A stretch of 35,299 nt of DNA from a virus (IMGVR_UViG_3300042471_000175:1-35299), one strand, 5' to 3'; positions 6,510-14,233 are shown, counted from the first letter of the stretch. Notes: a model not told the origin generated them from the sequence alone. A program made the numbers and translations.

Positions 6510-6517
6510 CAAATGTA
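6510..6517 (-). promoter_or_regulatory. TAnnTTTG promoter (TACATTTG)
   Basis: The minus strand reads TACATTTG, 36 nt before the ATG at 6473. Upstream, at 6527-6540, lies ATTGCAGAATCAAA, which also occurs ahead of the promoter at 16752. Its TTG lies 19 nt from the -7 element and is a fair -33 candidate. Confidence 0.6.
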
Positions 6518-6564
6518 GAACCTTATTTTGATTCTGCAATACATAAACAAACAAAATAACAAAC

Positions 6565-6595
6565 TACCAGCGTTAATTTACATAACTCGCTGATA
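6565..6595 (-). terminator. Terminator-like hairpin after the lysis region
   Basis: On the minus strand TATCAGCG (6595-6588) pairs with CGCTGGTA (6572-6565) with one G-U pair, around a 15-nt loop. It is followed by GTTTGTTATTTTGTTTG. It lies between the end of the spanin-like gene (6623) and the promoter at 6510, where a unit boundary is expected. The large loop lowers confidence. Confidence 0.42.
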
Positions 6596-6622
6596 ATCAA
6601 ATCAATTAATTTCAATCTATTT

Positions 6623-7291
6623 TTATGGAGTTGCCAATTTTACTGCGGTAATTCCGAGCAATGCTCCGATTCCGATCTTGGCTGCTGTGGTCTGATACCA
6701 CTTCTTATCTTGCCGAACAACTACGTTACGCATTCCCGTTAAGTTGATGTTTGGGTTATCCACCCCAATCCGCACTACGGGATCTGTTCTTTTTAGAATC
6801 TTTGAAACAAAGCCCTCTCGCAGCGTATCTCCGATCGCAACGGTATAAGATGCAGGAATGATTAAAGAATCGATCTGAATGAATCCTAAGCGGTTTATTC
6901 GCCCTCCTATCTCTAACCATCTTTCGATCTTGTGGAAGGTTCTTGGAATCTTTAGGTGCGGAAAGCTATCAACATACACCACATCGCCAACCTTGAACTC
7001 AGTTTTGTAAACGGTCTTGGTCTTGTATTCAATGGCTTGGCTGACTTCTGCCATCTCCATCTTCTCCTTCAAGGCATCCACAGCCCGTTCAGATTGATTG
7101 ATCTGCAATGCCTGAGTAAAGATAACAAGCGAATCATCAGTTATCCTTTTGGTGAAGATCTGATTCTCCTCAATCAAGTATTGTTTATCGCCTTTTAGTT
7201 CTTTAATGGTGGCACAACTGCGCCCCAGCATCAGCATTAAGACAGTGATAATGGAAAGCGATACGATCAGGTGAGTGTTAGATGGCTTCAT
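6623..7291 (-). CDS. Membrane-anchored coiled-coil protein, spanin-like
   Basis: The protein has 222 residues. An N-terminal membrane anchor (residues ~8-23, IVSLSIITVLMLMLG) is followed by a periplasmic-type helical coiled coil (~28-90, KELKGDKQYLIEENQIF...) and a beta-rich C-terminal half (KVGDVVYVD, EIGGRINRLGFIQIDSLI). Near the end there is a second short hydrophobic helix (~203-220, AAKIGIGALLGITAVKLA). The anchor plus coiled coil resembles inner-membrane spanins (Rz) and the anchored coiled-coil proteins of Bacteroidota phage lysis cassettes. It overlaps the preceding small gene by 14 nt and closes the lysis unit. Confidence 0.66.
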   Translation of the reverse strand: MKPSNTHLIVSLSIITVLMLMLGRSCATIKELKGDKQYLIEENQIFTKRITDDSLVIFTQALQINQSERAVDALKEKMEMAEVSQAIEYKTKTVYKTEFKVGDVVYVDSFPHLKIPRTFHKIERWLEIGGRINRLGFIQIDSLIIPASYTVAIGDTLREGFVSKILKRTDPVVRIGVDNPNINLTGMRNVVVRQDKKWYQTTAAKIGIGALLGITAVKLATP

Positions 7292-7481
7292 TGTGCAGGA
7301 GTTGAATGATTTGATTTAATCGCATAAAACTATTTGACTTATCCCGAAGGTTGTCATTGAGGATATTTACCACAACATAAAATGGCATCTCCTTCTCCCT
7401 TACATAACTGGCTAACACCTTAACAAGTCTATCATCACATTCCTGATCACTTAGAGGCAAAGTATTAACCGATTCAAGCAT
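7278..7481 (-). CDS. Unknown 67-residue protein, predicted leaderless
   Basis: I place the start at the ATG at 7481. Two codons further upstream there is only a TTG inside the promoter element. The protein (MLESVNTLPLSDQECDDRLV...) is helical and soluble, with no recognised motif. The -7 element TACATTTG (7485-7492) ends only 3 nt before the ATG, so the mRNA would start at or next to the start codon. It overlaps the spanin-like gene by 14 nt, which suggests coupled expression. Confidence 0.68.
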   Translation of the reverse strand: MLESVNTLPLSDQECDDRLVKVLASYVREKEMPFYVVVNILNDNLRDKSNSFMRLNQIIQLLHNEAI

Positions 7482-7484
7482 CCC

Positions 7485-7492
7485 CAAATGTA
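7485..7492 (-). promoter_or_regulatory. TAnnTTTG promoter (TACATTTG), 3 nt before the ATG
   Basis: The minus strand reads TACATTTG then GGG then ATG. The element lies in the short gap between the PAS-DHp gene (ends 7494) and the gene starting at 7481, overlapping neither coding region. The gap of 3 nt predicts a leaderless transcript. Confidence 0.55.
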
Positions 7493-7493
7493 G

Positions 7494-8060
7494 TTAAATT
7501 TGGCGAGTCAACTTCTTGACAAGCAACCTAATTGATTCATCAAGCTTCTTAACGCTGTCGGCAATCATCTCCATTATTGCAGATCGCTCTGATTCCGTTG
7601 CCTCCTTATGCTCCATTAACATATCAACCAAGCCACCGATGGAAGTCAATGGCTGGCGAAGTTCGTGCGAGATCATAAAGCGAAATTCCTCAATAAGCAC
7701 CTTCTGCCTTTCGTGTTCGTGGGCAGTGATGCTGGTAACATCCACGCAAGGGATGCCGATGAAATGAAGAGAATCTAAGATGTAGTAAACATTCCACATA
7801 TTGTAACGCTCACTGCCGATCTTCTGCTTAGAACGAACATACACCCGTTGAGGATCAGGTGGTCTTGATTTGGATCTGTTAATTGTTGCTAAGAAGTCAT
7901 CCCTATCGCTGTCATTGGATGCAATGTCGAGGATGTTCTTAGGCTTAACGTGGCTGCTGTATTCTTTGAATAGATCATTACTCGTGAGTATTAACCCCTG
8001 AGAATCGGAGATTATGTAGAATAAATCTATTGAAGATTCAAGAATATGCAGAGATGCCAT
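7494..8060 (-). CDS. PAS plus histidine-phosphotransfer (HisKA/DHp) protein without a kinase ATPase domain
   Basis: The protein has 188 residues. Residues ~1-110 have the pattern of a PAS sensor domain (IDLFYIISDSQGLILTSND, LHFIGIPCVDVT). Residues ~115-185 form a HisKA/DHp helical hairpin with the H-box FRFMISHELRQPLTSIGGL. The phospho-accepting histidine is H132, followed by Glu and Arg as in typical HisKA domains. The protein ends there: none of the N, G1, F or G2 boxes of the HATPase domain is present, and none follows in any frame before the next gene. In cells such a protein could dimerise with, or take phosphate from, host sensor kinases. It lies in the lysis region, with a TAAATTTG element 4 nt before the ATG. 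Function is inferred. Confidence 0.83.
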   Translation of the reverse strand: MASLHILESSIDLFYIISDSQGLILTSNDLFKEYSSHVKPKNILDIASNDSDRDDFLATINRSKSRPPDPQRVYVRSKQKIGSERYNMWNVYYILDSLHFIGIPCVDVTSITAHEHERQKVLIEEFRFMISHELRQPLTSIGGLVDMLMEHKEATESERSAIMEMIADSVKKLDESIRLLVKKLTRQI

Positions 8061-8064
8061 AGTG

Positions 8065-8072
8065 CAAATTTA
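8065..8072 (-). promoter_or_regulatory. TAnnTTTG promoter (TAAATTTG), 4 nt before the ATG
   Basis: The minus strand reads TAAATTTG then CACT then ATG of the PAS-DHp gene. It lies in the 27-nt gap between that gene and the one ending at 8088. The spacing predicts a leaderless mRNA. Confidence 0.55.
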
Positions 8073-8087
8073 CGGCAAATGAATCAG

Positions 8088-8492
8088 CTATGCGATCTCC
8101 TTGCGGATATTATCTACTAATGACTTCCAAGCACACTGACTTGAAATAAGATACTGCACAGTGATGAACATCGTAAACGCAAGGACGATACCGTTGATTG
8201 GTATATCTAAATTCATAGGCATTGGCTCATTCTTTTGATTGTTTCTTACATCGACAAAGGTCAATGGCTCTGCTTTAACTGTGCTGATTAAAGATACATC
8301 ACAAGGTTGGATAGTATCGAATGCCGTTAGCTGTGGCTTGTCAATTATTGGCAAGTCAATCTTTGGCACTTCAACAACAGCAACAACCTCAACAGCCGAA
8401 TCAACAACTGATCCAGTAGTTACCGAAGTATCAAAGCTAATTGATCTATGTGTTACCTTATACACTGTATCTCTAACTGTCTGCTGATTCAT
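8088..8492 (-). CDS. Unknown protein with a C-terminal membrane segment (lysis region)
   Basis: I place the start at the ATG at 8492 (134 residues, MNQQTVRDTVYKV...), overlapping the holin-like gene by 20 nt. An in-frame start further upstream at 8525 would overlap more and has no better signal. The first ~95 residues are hydrophilic and rich in Val, Asp, Thr and Pro (EVVAVVEVPKIDLPIIDKP). Residues ~97-117 are a single transmembrane helix (NGIVLAFTMFITVQYLIS), followed by a short basic tail. This tail-anchored layout next to a holin suggests an antiholin, second holin component or spanin partner. I do not recognise the family. Confidence 0.7.
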   Translation of the reverse strand: MNQQTVRDTVYKVTHRSISFDTSVTTGSVVDSAVEVVAVVEVPKIDLPIIDKPQLTAFDTIQPCDVSLISTVKAEPLTFVDVRNNQKNEPMPMNLDIPINGIVLAFTMFITVQYLISSQCAWKSLVDNIRKEIA

Positions 8493-8682
8493 CGCTCTTA
8501 GCTTTTGGAATGTACCCTGCTGCAATCAAGGCAGCCACTATTGCTGCCATTGTTTCTGTTGTTATGACTTTGAAGATCAGTAAGTAAATTGATACTAAGA
8601 TCATCAGCGAGCCAATGGTTGAACGCCAGTGCTTGATGATGATGTTGAATATCTTTTTTGACTTAGTAATCCTTGCTGCCAT
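8473..8682 (-). CDS. Putative holin
   Basis: The protein has 69 residues. A basic N-terminus (ITKSKKIFNIIIKHWR) is followed by a transmembrane helix (residues 21-40), a short turn (TTETM), a second hydrophobic helix (45-58, AAIVAALIAAGYIP) and an acidic C-terminus (KSDESADS). Size, two membrane segments, charged tail and position next to the endolysin are typical of small phage holins. No sequence family is recognised. A degenerate promoter-like TAAATTGA lies 3 nt before the ATG, resembling the neighbouring leaderless starts. Confidence 0.78.
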   Translation of the reverse strand: MAARITKSKKIFNIIIKHWRSTIGSLMILVSIYLLIFKVITTETMAAIVAALIAAGYIPKAKSDESADS

Positions 8683-8728
8683 AGTTCAATTTACGAAATG
8701 CAGCAGATGAAGTTCCGCTAATAAGCCA

Positions 8729-9187
8729 TCAAACTTTACAAGGTGTGAAGTATAACTTCGCCTCTGCTGCCCTTCTTGTGGTCAGCCCTTGCAGCACTTT
8801 GCCCCCAGCCTTATTCCAACGCATAAACTCATCGGCAATGCTTGGATCGTTTGCGTTGACCTTTGCCTTGCGTACCAATGTTGATCGCCCAAATGCAGAG
8901 CCTCCAATATTGTAGCACAGGCTCACCAACGCATCGAATTGATATTGATTAAGGTTTGGTAGGTTCTTGTTTACAACCGATTCAAATGGCTCTAAAGTAG
9001 CGAGAAGCAGTTGAGTTGCCATTGCCTCATTGACCAACTTCTCACCCATCAACACCTTGCGCCCATCAGGATAGCGAGTGCTGCCATAGCCAATCGTTGC
9101 CACCTTTGCAGGGCAGAGATAAGCCGATAGCCTTAAGCCCTCATAAGCCTTGATGATCTTCAAGCCGTTGATGGATGTTGAGCGCAT
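8729..9187 (-). CDS. Endolysin, T4-lysozyme-type muramidase (GH24)
   Basis: The protein has 152 residues. The catalytic triad of this family is spaced E-x8-(D/C)-x5-T, and here E16, C25 and T31 fit exactly in the segment EGLRLSAYLCPAKVATIGYG. The Cys in the middle position is the known variant. Downstream motifs QYQFDALVSLCYNIG, FGRSTLVRK and GLTTRRAAEAKLY are typical of GH24 phage lysozymes. There is no signal peptide or anchor segment, so export to the cell wall should depend on the holin. The start codon overlaps the preceding stop (TAATG). Confidence 0.95.
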   Translation of the reverse strand: MRSTSINGLKIIKAYEGLRLSAYLCPAKVATIGYGSTRYPDGRKVLMGEKLVNEAMATQLLLATLEPFESVVNKNLPNLNQYQFDALVSLCYNIGGSAFGRSTLVRKAKVNANDPSIADEFMRWNKAGGKVLQGLTTRRAAEAKLYFTPCKV

Positions 9188-9690
9188 TATGGCAGGATGA
9201 TATACTGTATGTTAGCAACGAAGGTTATACCAGCTCCAGCAGTTAAAATTTCAATATTAAAAACTAACTCATTGTTTACAGTATCAGCCGCTGTAATAGC
9301 ACTAACTAATTCAGAATAAGGATCTGTGATTGGAGTAATTACACCAAAGGCATCACGAGCATTTGTAAAATCAGTTGCCACAGGCAAGCTAACATTAAAT
9401 GTCCCAGTAGTAATAGTAGGATCTAATGCAATGTCTAAGTAAAAAGTGCAAGTAACGATGTTATTAACACGACTAAATAAAGCCCTCAAACAAGTTGCAG
9501 TACAATCAACTTCATTTGAAATTACTACTGATGAAGTAAAATCGCCACCTCCCAAATCAGGGAATCCAACAAACATATCCTCAACAGCAATCTGCTTAGA
9601 GGTGTTCGTTGAGGTGTCAACAATATACATCACATCATCAGGTGCTGCTGCGCCTAATACGGGAAGATCGGTAACTTTAATGCCTGCCAT
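9187..9690 (-). CDS. Tail-fibre or baseplate-associated structural protein
   Basis: The protein has 167 residues. It begins MAGIKVTDLPVLGAAAPDDVMYIVDTSTNTSKQIAVEDM in sense (positions 1-39), a start I associate with phage fibre-type proteins: a short beta segment, an Asp-Asp turn and an adhesin-like linker. The rest is beta-rich and low in charge (TGTFNVSLPV, NNELVFNIEILTAG). It follows the large fibre gene and a 74-residue gene and precedes the endolysin, so it may be a second distal tail component or fibre tip. There is a TAATTTTG element 17 nt upstream. Confidence 0.72.
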   Translation of the reverse strand: MAGIKVTDLPVLGAAAPDDVMYIVDTSTNTSKQIAVEDMFVGFPDLGGGDFTSSVVISNEVDCTATCLRALFSRVNNIVTCTFYLDIALDPTITTGTFNVSLPVATDFTNARDAFGVITPITDPYSELVSAITAADTVNNELVFNIEILTAGAGITFVANIQYIILP

Positions 9691-9707
9691 AGTGCTTTAG
9701 TTTTTTA

Positions 9708-9715
9708 CAAAATTA
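9708..9715 (-). promoter_or_regulatory. Possible TAnnTTTG promoter (TAATTTTG) before the structural/lysis genes
   Basis: The minus strand reads TAATTTTG 17 nt before the ATG at 9690, overlapping the last codon of the 74-residue gene. AT-rich context makes a chance match easier here than at the other sites. If real, it would drive the 9690-8729 genes late in infection. Confidence 0.38.
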
Positions 9716-9937
9716 CAAAGAAATAATCAAGGCAAGCGCATCAACTGAATTGCTAAACGCCAAGCCATTAAAACTGAACTGCCCAACATTGACCAAGATA
9801 ACACCCTGATCGGTTGGAATATGAATAGAATAATCATCGACAATCTCAATCTCATCTCGCTGATATTGGGCAGAAAACAAGCCAATAACAGATGATGAGT
9901 AACTTAGTTGTGTTGGTGTGATTGTTATGTCGATCAT
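9713..9937 (-). CDS. Unknown 74-residue protein beside the tail fibre
   Basis: The protein (MIDITITPTQLSYSSSVIGLFS...) is a small beta-rich polypeptide with almost no basic residues; patterns such as DEIEIVDDYSIHIP suggest alternating strands. It overlaps the fibre gene stop by 4 nt (ATGA), so it is translationally coupled to the fibre. A fibre-assembly or minor virion role is plausible by position. No family is recognised. Confidence 0.75.
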   Translation of the reverse strand: MIDITITPTQLSYSSSVIGLFSAQYQRDEIEIVDDYSIHIPTDQGVILVNVGQFSFNGLAFSNSVDALALIISL

Positions 9938-12558
9938 TTGATTGTGATTTCGTAGTATGTTAAAACAGTTGAATCGGCTGCTGCTCCATTTTGAATTGCG
10001 AAGATAAGATATTGGTTAACCGTCCAATCAATATTAGAATTTGTTAATGGTGCTTGAACTACTACGGCATCATTTTGAACACTTGTAGCAATAGATTGTA
10101 GCGTTTGTGTTACCGTTGCGCTTTTTACAATCGCATTTCTGTCAATGCCTTGATAGGTTTGATTAACATTATTTGTCGATGATGTCATCAACAATGTTGG
10201 TGCTGGAGTTACGATTGAATCGGCAGTGTTAGCATAAATTCGCAAACCCATAAACCCTCCACTACCAGTCTTTCCCAATCGACACTTAAAGTTAATGATC
10301 GAACCAACTGTTACTGTATTGGCAGGAATTAGCACACCTACAACTTTTGTATTGGTGGTATTGCCCGTTACTGCCGTTTGATCTGTTGTGTTTTTTAATA
10401 TAGTTGGCACAGTTGGAAAGGTTGCCAATGATCCATCGCCTCGCACATACTGAGCAGTCGTGCCTGATGGGGTGTTAAACTTGCCATTGAATGTTGACCA
10501 ATCCCCACTACTTAAAGCCCCTCTATTGGATGCCGATGCGGTTGGTAGGTTAAAGGTGTGAGTGCTGCTTGCCGAGCTAATGCCGAAGTCAGTGCCAGTC
10601 GTACCCGTTGCGAAGTTTTGCACTTGATCTGTCAAGCCGTTCAATGCGCTAAGCCCTGTGGTGAAGGTTGTGATTACTTCACAAAGGTTATTGTCCTCGG
10701 TATGCAAGGTAATGTTACGCCCCGATGTAGTTACGAAAATGCGTACTGCGAGCCTATCAGTTGCAGCCAATACTGTCGAAGGTACTGCAAGCGCACTAAC
10801 ATACAAATCGACCACAGTGCCGCCTGTAATCGCTTCTGGGTTTGTTGACCCTGATGAGATAAGCGTAAAGGTTGCGCCATCGTACTTGTACAGCTCCATA
10901 TAAAAGCTCGGATTGCCGCCGCCACTTGATGCGTTAAAGTAGGTTTCAAAGTTCCAATTTCCTGAAGGGATTGCCAATAGATTTGGGTCGCCTGCATCCG
11001 TTATGAATTGCGCGATGTAGCCATTGCCTTGCGCGTTCGTGCGTGTGAAGTTAGTGCCCGTTCCAAGCACTGGAACGCGGCTCATTTGAAAGTAGGCATT
11101 ACCTCCAATCGTGCCTTGACTTATTGAGCCGTTGAGGTAATAGTTCACAGATGCGCCACCGCCACCGCCCAAAGGGAAGTTTGCCAAAGAACCATCACCT
11201 CGAACGTACTGGCTAACAAGTCCATTGGCAGTTATGTCAATGCTTGGCGTTGTGGTTGGGTTAGGCACTGCAACGCTGAATGCAGGGTTTGTCGGGTTCG
11301 GCACAGTTGCCGCAACCGATGTAACAGTACCCGTTGGAATTGTCGGGAATGGTTGAGGTGCGCCTGTTCCATCAAGATAGTCAGTGTTGCTGCCCGTTGG
11401 CACATCGAACTTGCCGTTAAAAGTTGACCAATCACCACTATCTAAATACCCATCAGCCGATGCAGTTGCTTGCGGTATTGCAAGATCAGGATTTGCTCCG
11501 CCCGAAGATGTTAATGGTGCTGTTGCAGTTACTGATTCAACAATAGTAGATGGTAAAACAGGGATCGTTGGTTTATTCAGGATCTCAGCCACTCCACTTA
11601 CAGCATTCCAATCAGAGTTTACTTGCGCTGCTGGAATCGTTGGCTTGTTTAGAATCTGATTATTGCCACTTGTTGCATTCCAATTCGCTGGCTGCTGCAC
11701 CGTTGGAAAGCCCACGCCAAGATTAACCCAATAGCTTGTATTAGTTGGTAGGATAGAATCATTGGCAGCGATGCAACGATAAACATTGCCAAGATACCAA
11801 ACGATGTTACCAATCGCATAAGCATTGCCCGTAGCAGCCAAGTGATCTGTGGTAAATGGCAAGGCAATCAAAGCACCACCACCACCACCGCCACCGATGG
11901 CGATCAATGGATCTCCTACCGTACCGTTACCAATTATGGTTATGCCATCCACAGCAACCTCAGTCAAGCAAGGTGTGCAAGGCTCAAAGTCTGGCAGCGG
12001 AATATCGCCCGTAGCACAAGTATCATAACAGCCATCCTCCGAAGAAGTCAGCACGTTAACATCAACATCAATGCTCACGCAAGCCCACTCATAATTAGCA
12101 GTCAGGCTTTTGATCTCGTTAACGTAACCGTTCGGCACAACCTCATAAGCAACAACTCCGATGGCTGTCTTGAATTGCGGATCAGTACCTGACACCAATC
12201 GCAGAACTCTCGATGCAATCCAATCCTGAGCATCGGCAGAATCACAAGGCAGATGATCCTTTCTAACCACCGCATAAGCACTCAGAGTAAACTTAGTTTC
12301 ATAGAGTGCCTTACACCCTGCCAACTTTATTGATTCGTTCTTAGAAACGCTTATCTTGCCACGCTTCGCCCAGAAGATTGTGCCTTGCTTCGCATCGAAG
12401 TTGGTAACAGGAATAGCCTGCCCATTTCCGATGTAGTGAATCCACGCTTTGTCATTACCATCAGCAGACAATTCACAAAGCCCGTAGATCTGATCGAAGA
12501 TATTGCCAGCCTCAACTCGTTGGTTAAGCCGTTCGATAATTGTGGAGAGTAGATTCAT
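9934..12558 (-). CDS. Large tail fibre / receptor-binding protein
   Basis: The protein has 874 residues. Residues 1-~200 form an N-terminal domain with several cysteines and probably attach to the tail. A poly-Gly hinge lies at 222-228. Fibre repeats follow: ILNKPTIP at 302-309 and 326-333, SGDWSTFNGKF at 374-384 and 683-693, and YVRGDGSLA at 451-459 and 704-712. These modules are typical of trimeric phage fibre shafts. A beta-rich segment at ~535-640 (FYMELYKYDGATF) and the C-terminal ~150 residues (LRIYANTADSI, TLLMTSSTNN) look like jelly-roll domains, good candidates for receptor binding. It overlaps the upstream gene by 1 nt (TAATG). Confidence 0.9.
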   Translation of the reverse strand: MNLLSTIIERLNQRVEAGNIFDQIYGLCELSADGNDKAWIHYIGNGQAIPVTNFDAKQGTIFWAKRGKISVSKNESIKLAGCKALYETKFTLSAYAVVRKDHLPCDSADAQDWIASRVLRLVSGTDPQFKTAIGVVAYEVVPNGYVNEIKSLTANYEWACVSIDVDVNVLTSSEDGCYDTCATGDIPLPDFEPCTPCLTEVAVDGITIIGNGTVGDPLIAIGGGGGGGALIALPFTTDHLAATGNAYAIGNIVWYLGNVYRCIAANDSILPTNTSYWVNLGVGFPTVQQPANWNATSGNNQILNKPTIPAAQVNSDWNAVSGVAEILNKPTIPVLPSTIVESVTATAPLTSSGGANPDLAIPQATASADGYLDSGDWSTFNGKFDVPTGSNTDYLDGTGAPQPFPTIPTGTVTSVAATVPNPTNPAFSVAVPNPTTTPSIDITANGLVSQYVRGDGSLANFPLGGGGGASVNYYLNGSISQGTIGGNAYFQMSRVPVLGTGTNFTRTNAQGNGYIAQFITDAGDPNLLAIPSGNWNFETYFNASSGGGNPSFYMELYKYDGATFTLISSGSTNPEAITGGTVVDLYVSALAVPSTVLAATDRLAVRIFVTTSGRNITLHTEDNNLCEVITTFTTGLSALNGLTDQVQNFATGTTGTDFGISSASSTHTFNLPTASASNRGALSSGDWSTFNGKFNTPSGTTAQYVRGDGSLATFPTVPTILKNTTDQTAVTGNTTNTKVVGVLIPANTVTVGSIINFKCRLGKTGSGGFMGLRIYANTADSIVTPAPTLLMTSSTNNVNQTYQGIDRNAIVKSATVTQTLQSIATSVQNDAVVVQAPLTNSNIDWTVNQYLIFAIQNGAAADSTVLTYYEITIK

Positions 12559-13133
12559 TATGTATTTAGTCCGTTAATGATTGCCTGTGCCAATAACTGA
12601 GCGTGTTCTTCTAACATCGCATCCTGTTCAAATCCCGTTGGTTGAAATATGATTCCGTATCTTGCTTCAAGCCCTTGCGCTTTTCCCGTTTCTGAATCAG
12701 GCAAAGCAACACCAGCAGTTAATCCTTCTGTCAATACCTCTTGCTCAAAAAATCCACCTTTAAGCCTGCCCGTTAATTCCAATGGTAACTTGGCAGGAGT
12801 TTCTTTTTTAAGTTGACCATAGCCATTAGGAAAGTACATTGACTTAATCGGCTTGCCTTTGGTTTCACCTTTTGGTGGTTTGCCAAATTGAAATTTAGCA
12901 GTTACGCCGTTTACTGATTTTGCTGATACATAAATCGGTTTTGTGCCGTATGGCTTTGATGGTAGTTTCTGACCTTCACTTGTTGTACCTCCCGAAGTAC
13001 CAACACCAAAGATCCGCTTGAACATCAATCTCTTCATCTCTATTACTGCCAAGTATAAAGGTTTAAAATCAGACAAGAAGCCCTCATACAGAGCATCAGT
13101 TCTTTGCTTTATTTGTTCGGGAGTTTCTGCCAT
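12558..13133 (-). CDS. Putative head-tail connector / tail-completion protein
   Basis: I place the start at the ATG at 13133 (191 residues, MAETPEQIKQRTDALYEGF...), which overlaps the preceding stop as TAATG. The open frame runs 16 codons further upstream but without a better signal. The N-terminal half is helical and basic and ends in MKRLMFKRIFGVG. The middle contains KPIYVSAKSVNGV and KSMYFPNGYGQLKKE, and LPLELTGRLKGGFF (~120-135) resembles the conserved core of virion-morphogenesis/tail-completion proteins. The C-terminus is helical. Position between virion genes supports a structural role; the exact role is inference. Confidence 0.7.
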   Translation of the reverse strand: MAETPEQIKQRTDALYEGFLSDFKPLYLAVIEMKRLMFKRIFGVGTSGGTTSEGQKLPSKPYGTKPIYVSAKSVNGVTAKFQFGKPPKGETKGKPIKSMYFPNGYGQLKKETPAKLPLELTGRLKGGFFEQEVLTEGLTAGVALPDSETGKAQGLEARYGIIFQPTGFEQDAMLEEHAQLLAQAIINGLNT

Positions 13134-14179
13134 TATGGTAGGGCTGTAACGTATTTCATATTCCTCTTGCAATCCCAACAATGGCTATCGTCAGGCATCC
13201 GCATATTTTGCAGCATCGCACCTAACTCATCGTTGTATCTGGTCGCTGCAATATCTCTCGCAGCCACAATGCCCTCAACTGCATTAGCAGTAGATGAAGC
13301 ACCTTGCCCTCTGTTAACCGATACAACTGTATTAACTCGCTGATTCGGTGAAGTAGTTAGTGCATAGTTGTAAATCTCAACAGCAGTGGCATAAGCCAAA
13401 GGCAAAGCCATCAGCCCACCGATTGAACACAGCCATCCTTGACGATCACAGTTAACCGAATAGTTAACACTCATTCCTGCTGTGTACTTGCTTGTGATTG
13501 TTGAAAGCACATTAGTGCCATCAGTAGTGAGATCGATTCCAATAGCATCGACAAACGGGCAAATGTGCGCCTCCCTTAAACCGCCACCACAATCGAAGCA
13601 ATGACCTTTCTTAGTGATCATCTTCGCTGACTGCATTGTCGATTCATAGACGATGGCGATATCAAGTTTACGCCTTGCGCTGCTGAAAGTCTTGCCAAGA
13701 AATTGATCAACCGATCCCGTTGAATAGGTGAAGGTTTCAATCAACTTCAGCGTTGACATATCGAAGATCAAGATTGGCACATTGACATTGCTTGAAGCAA
13801 TCGCCAAGTTAATGTCTGCCAAGTAGAAATTAAGGAAAGACAATGACTGTGGATCGATCTTCAATCTGATGCCCGTATATCGCCCTGCTCCTGATGCTGC
13901 CTGCACATTAGCATAATCACTCACCAACTGACCAACTCGCTTGCCTTCAATGACAGTGTCAGACTTCATCATTGGAGAAAGCCTCGACAATACATCTGAT
14001 GAAAGTTTGCGCCAAGCGAATGCTCGTTTATCCACAAACAGTTCAGATCCTTGAAGATATTGGTCAGTAATTAACTGCCCTAAGAATGTGGTGTTGATTC
14101 CGAGATCATCGATGTATAGCCCCGTTGATGGTTCAACCTGATTGCAATCTCTTAACCCAAGTAGCGATTCAATGCACAT
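13133..14179 (-). CDS. Cysteine-rich virion structural protein, unknown role
   Basis: I chose the ATG at 14179 (348 residues). The frame is open to 14221, but that part overlaps a promoter (14199-14206) and the U-tract of a terminator. The protein begins MCIESLLGLRDC. It contains CFDCGGGLREAHIC (C-x2-C plus a later Cys), a segment NCDRQGWLCSIGGLMALPLAYATAVEIYNY, and a C-terminal HCWDCKRN. The last two motifs are familiar to me from Bacteroidota phage structural operons, without a defined function. Paired cysteines suggest metal binding or disulphides. It is the first gene after MCP in its own transcript. Confidence 0.78.
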   Translation of the reverse strand: MCIESLLGLRDCNQVEPSTGLYIDDLGINTTFLGQLITDQYLQGSELFVDKRAFAWRKLSSDVLSRLSPMMKSDTVIEGKRVGQLVSDYANVQAASGAGRYTGIRLKIDPQSLSFLNFYLADINLAIASSNVNVPILIFDMSTLKLIETFTYSTGSVDQFLGKTFSSARRKLDIAIVYESTMQSAKMITKKGHCFDCGGGLREAHICPFVDAIGIDLTTDGTNVLSTITSKYTAGMSVNYSVNCDRQGWLCSIGGLMALPLAYATAVEIYNYALTTSPNQRVNTVVSVNRGQGASSTANAVEGIVAARDIAATRYNDELGAMLQNMRMPDDSHCWDCKRNMKYVTALP

Positions 14180-14198
14180 TTGATGGTTATTTTTTTTA

Positions 14199-14206
14199 CA
14201 AAGATA
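14199..14206 (-). promoter_or_regulatory. TAnnTTTG promoter (TATCTTTG) for the head-tail/fibre unit
   Basis: The minus strand reads TATCTTTG, 19 nt before the ATG at 14179. It starts within the terminator U-tract: the tract TTTTTTT (14212-14206) shares its last T with the promoter. So one unit ends and the next begins within about 30 nt. Confidence 0.7.
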
Positions 14207-14231
14207 AAAAAAGGGAGGCACTAAGCCCCCC
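14206..14231 (-). terminator. Intrinsic terminator after the capsid gene
   Basis: On the minus strand GGGGGGC (14231-14225) pairs with GCCTCCC (14219-14213), 7 bp with one G-U, loop TTAGT, followed by seven T's (14212-14206). This is a canonical Rho-independent terminator placed just after the open frame that follows MCP. Confidence 0.82.
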
Positions 14232-14233
14232 TC

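Noticed and set aside
7494-8060. A complete sensor histidine kinase
   Set aside because: No N, G1, F or G2 boxes are present in this gene or in the following one; only PAS and DHp regions can be supported.
8088-8525. Start at 8525 for the membrane protein
   Set aside because: It deepens the overlap with the holin-like gene and has no better start context than the ATG at 8492.
9934-12558. Diversity-generating retroelement target in the fibre gene
   Set aside because: There is no reverse transcriptase gene and no template repeat elsewhere in the window.
14180-14221. Longer N-terminus for the gene at 13133
   Set aside because: This stretch holds a TATCTTTG promoter and the U-tract of a terminator.
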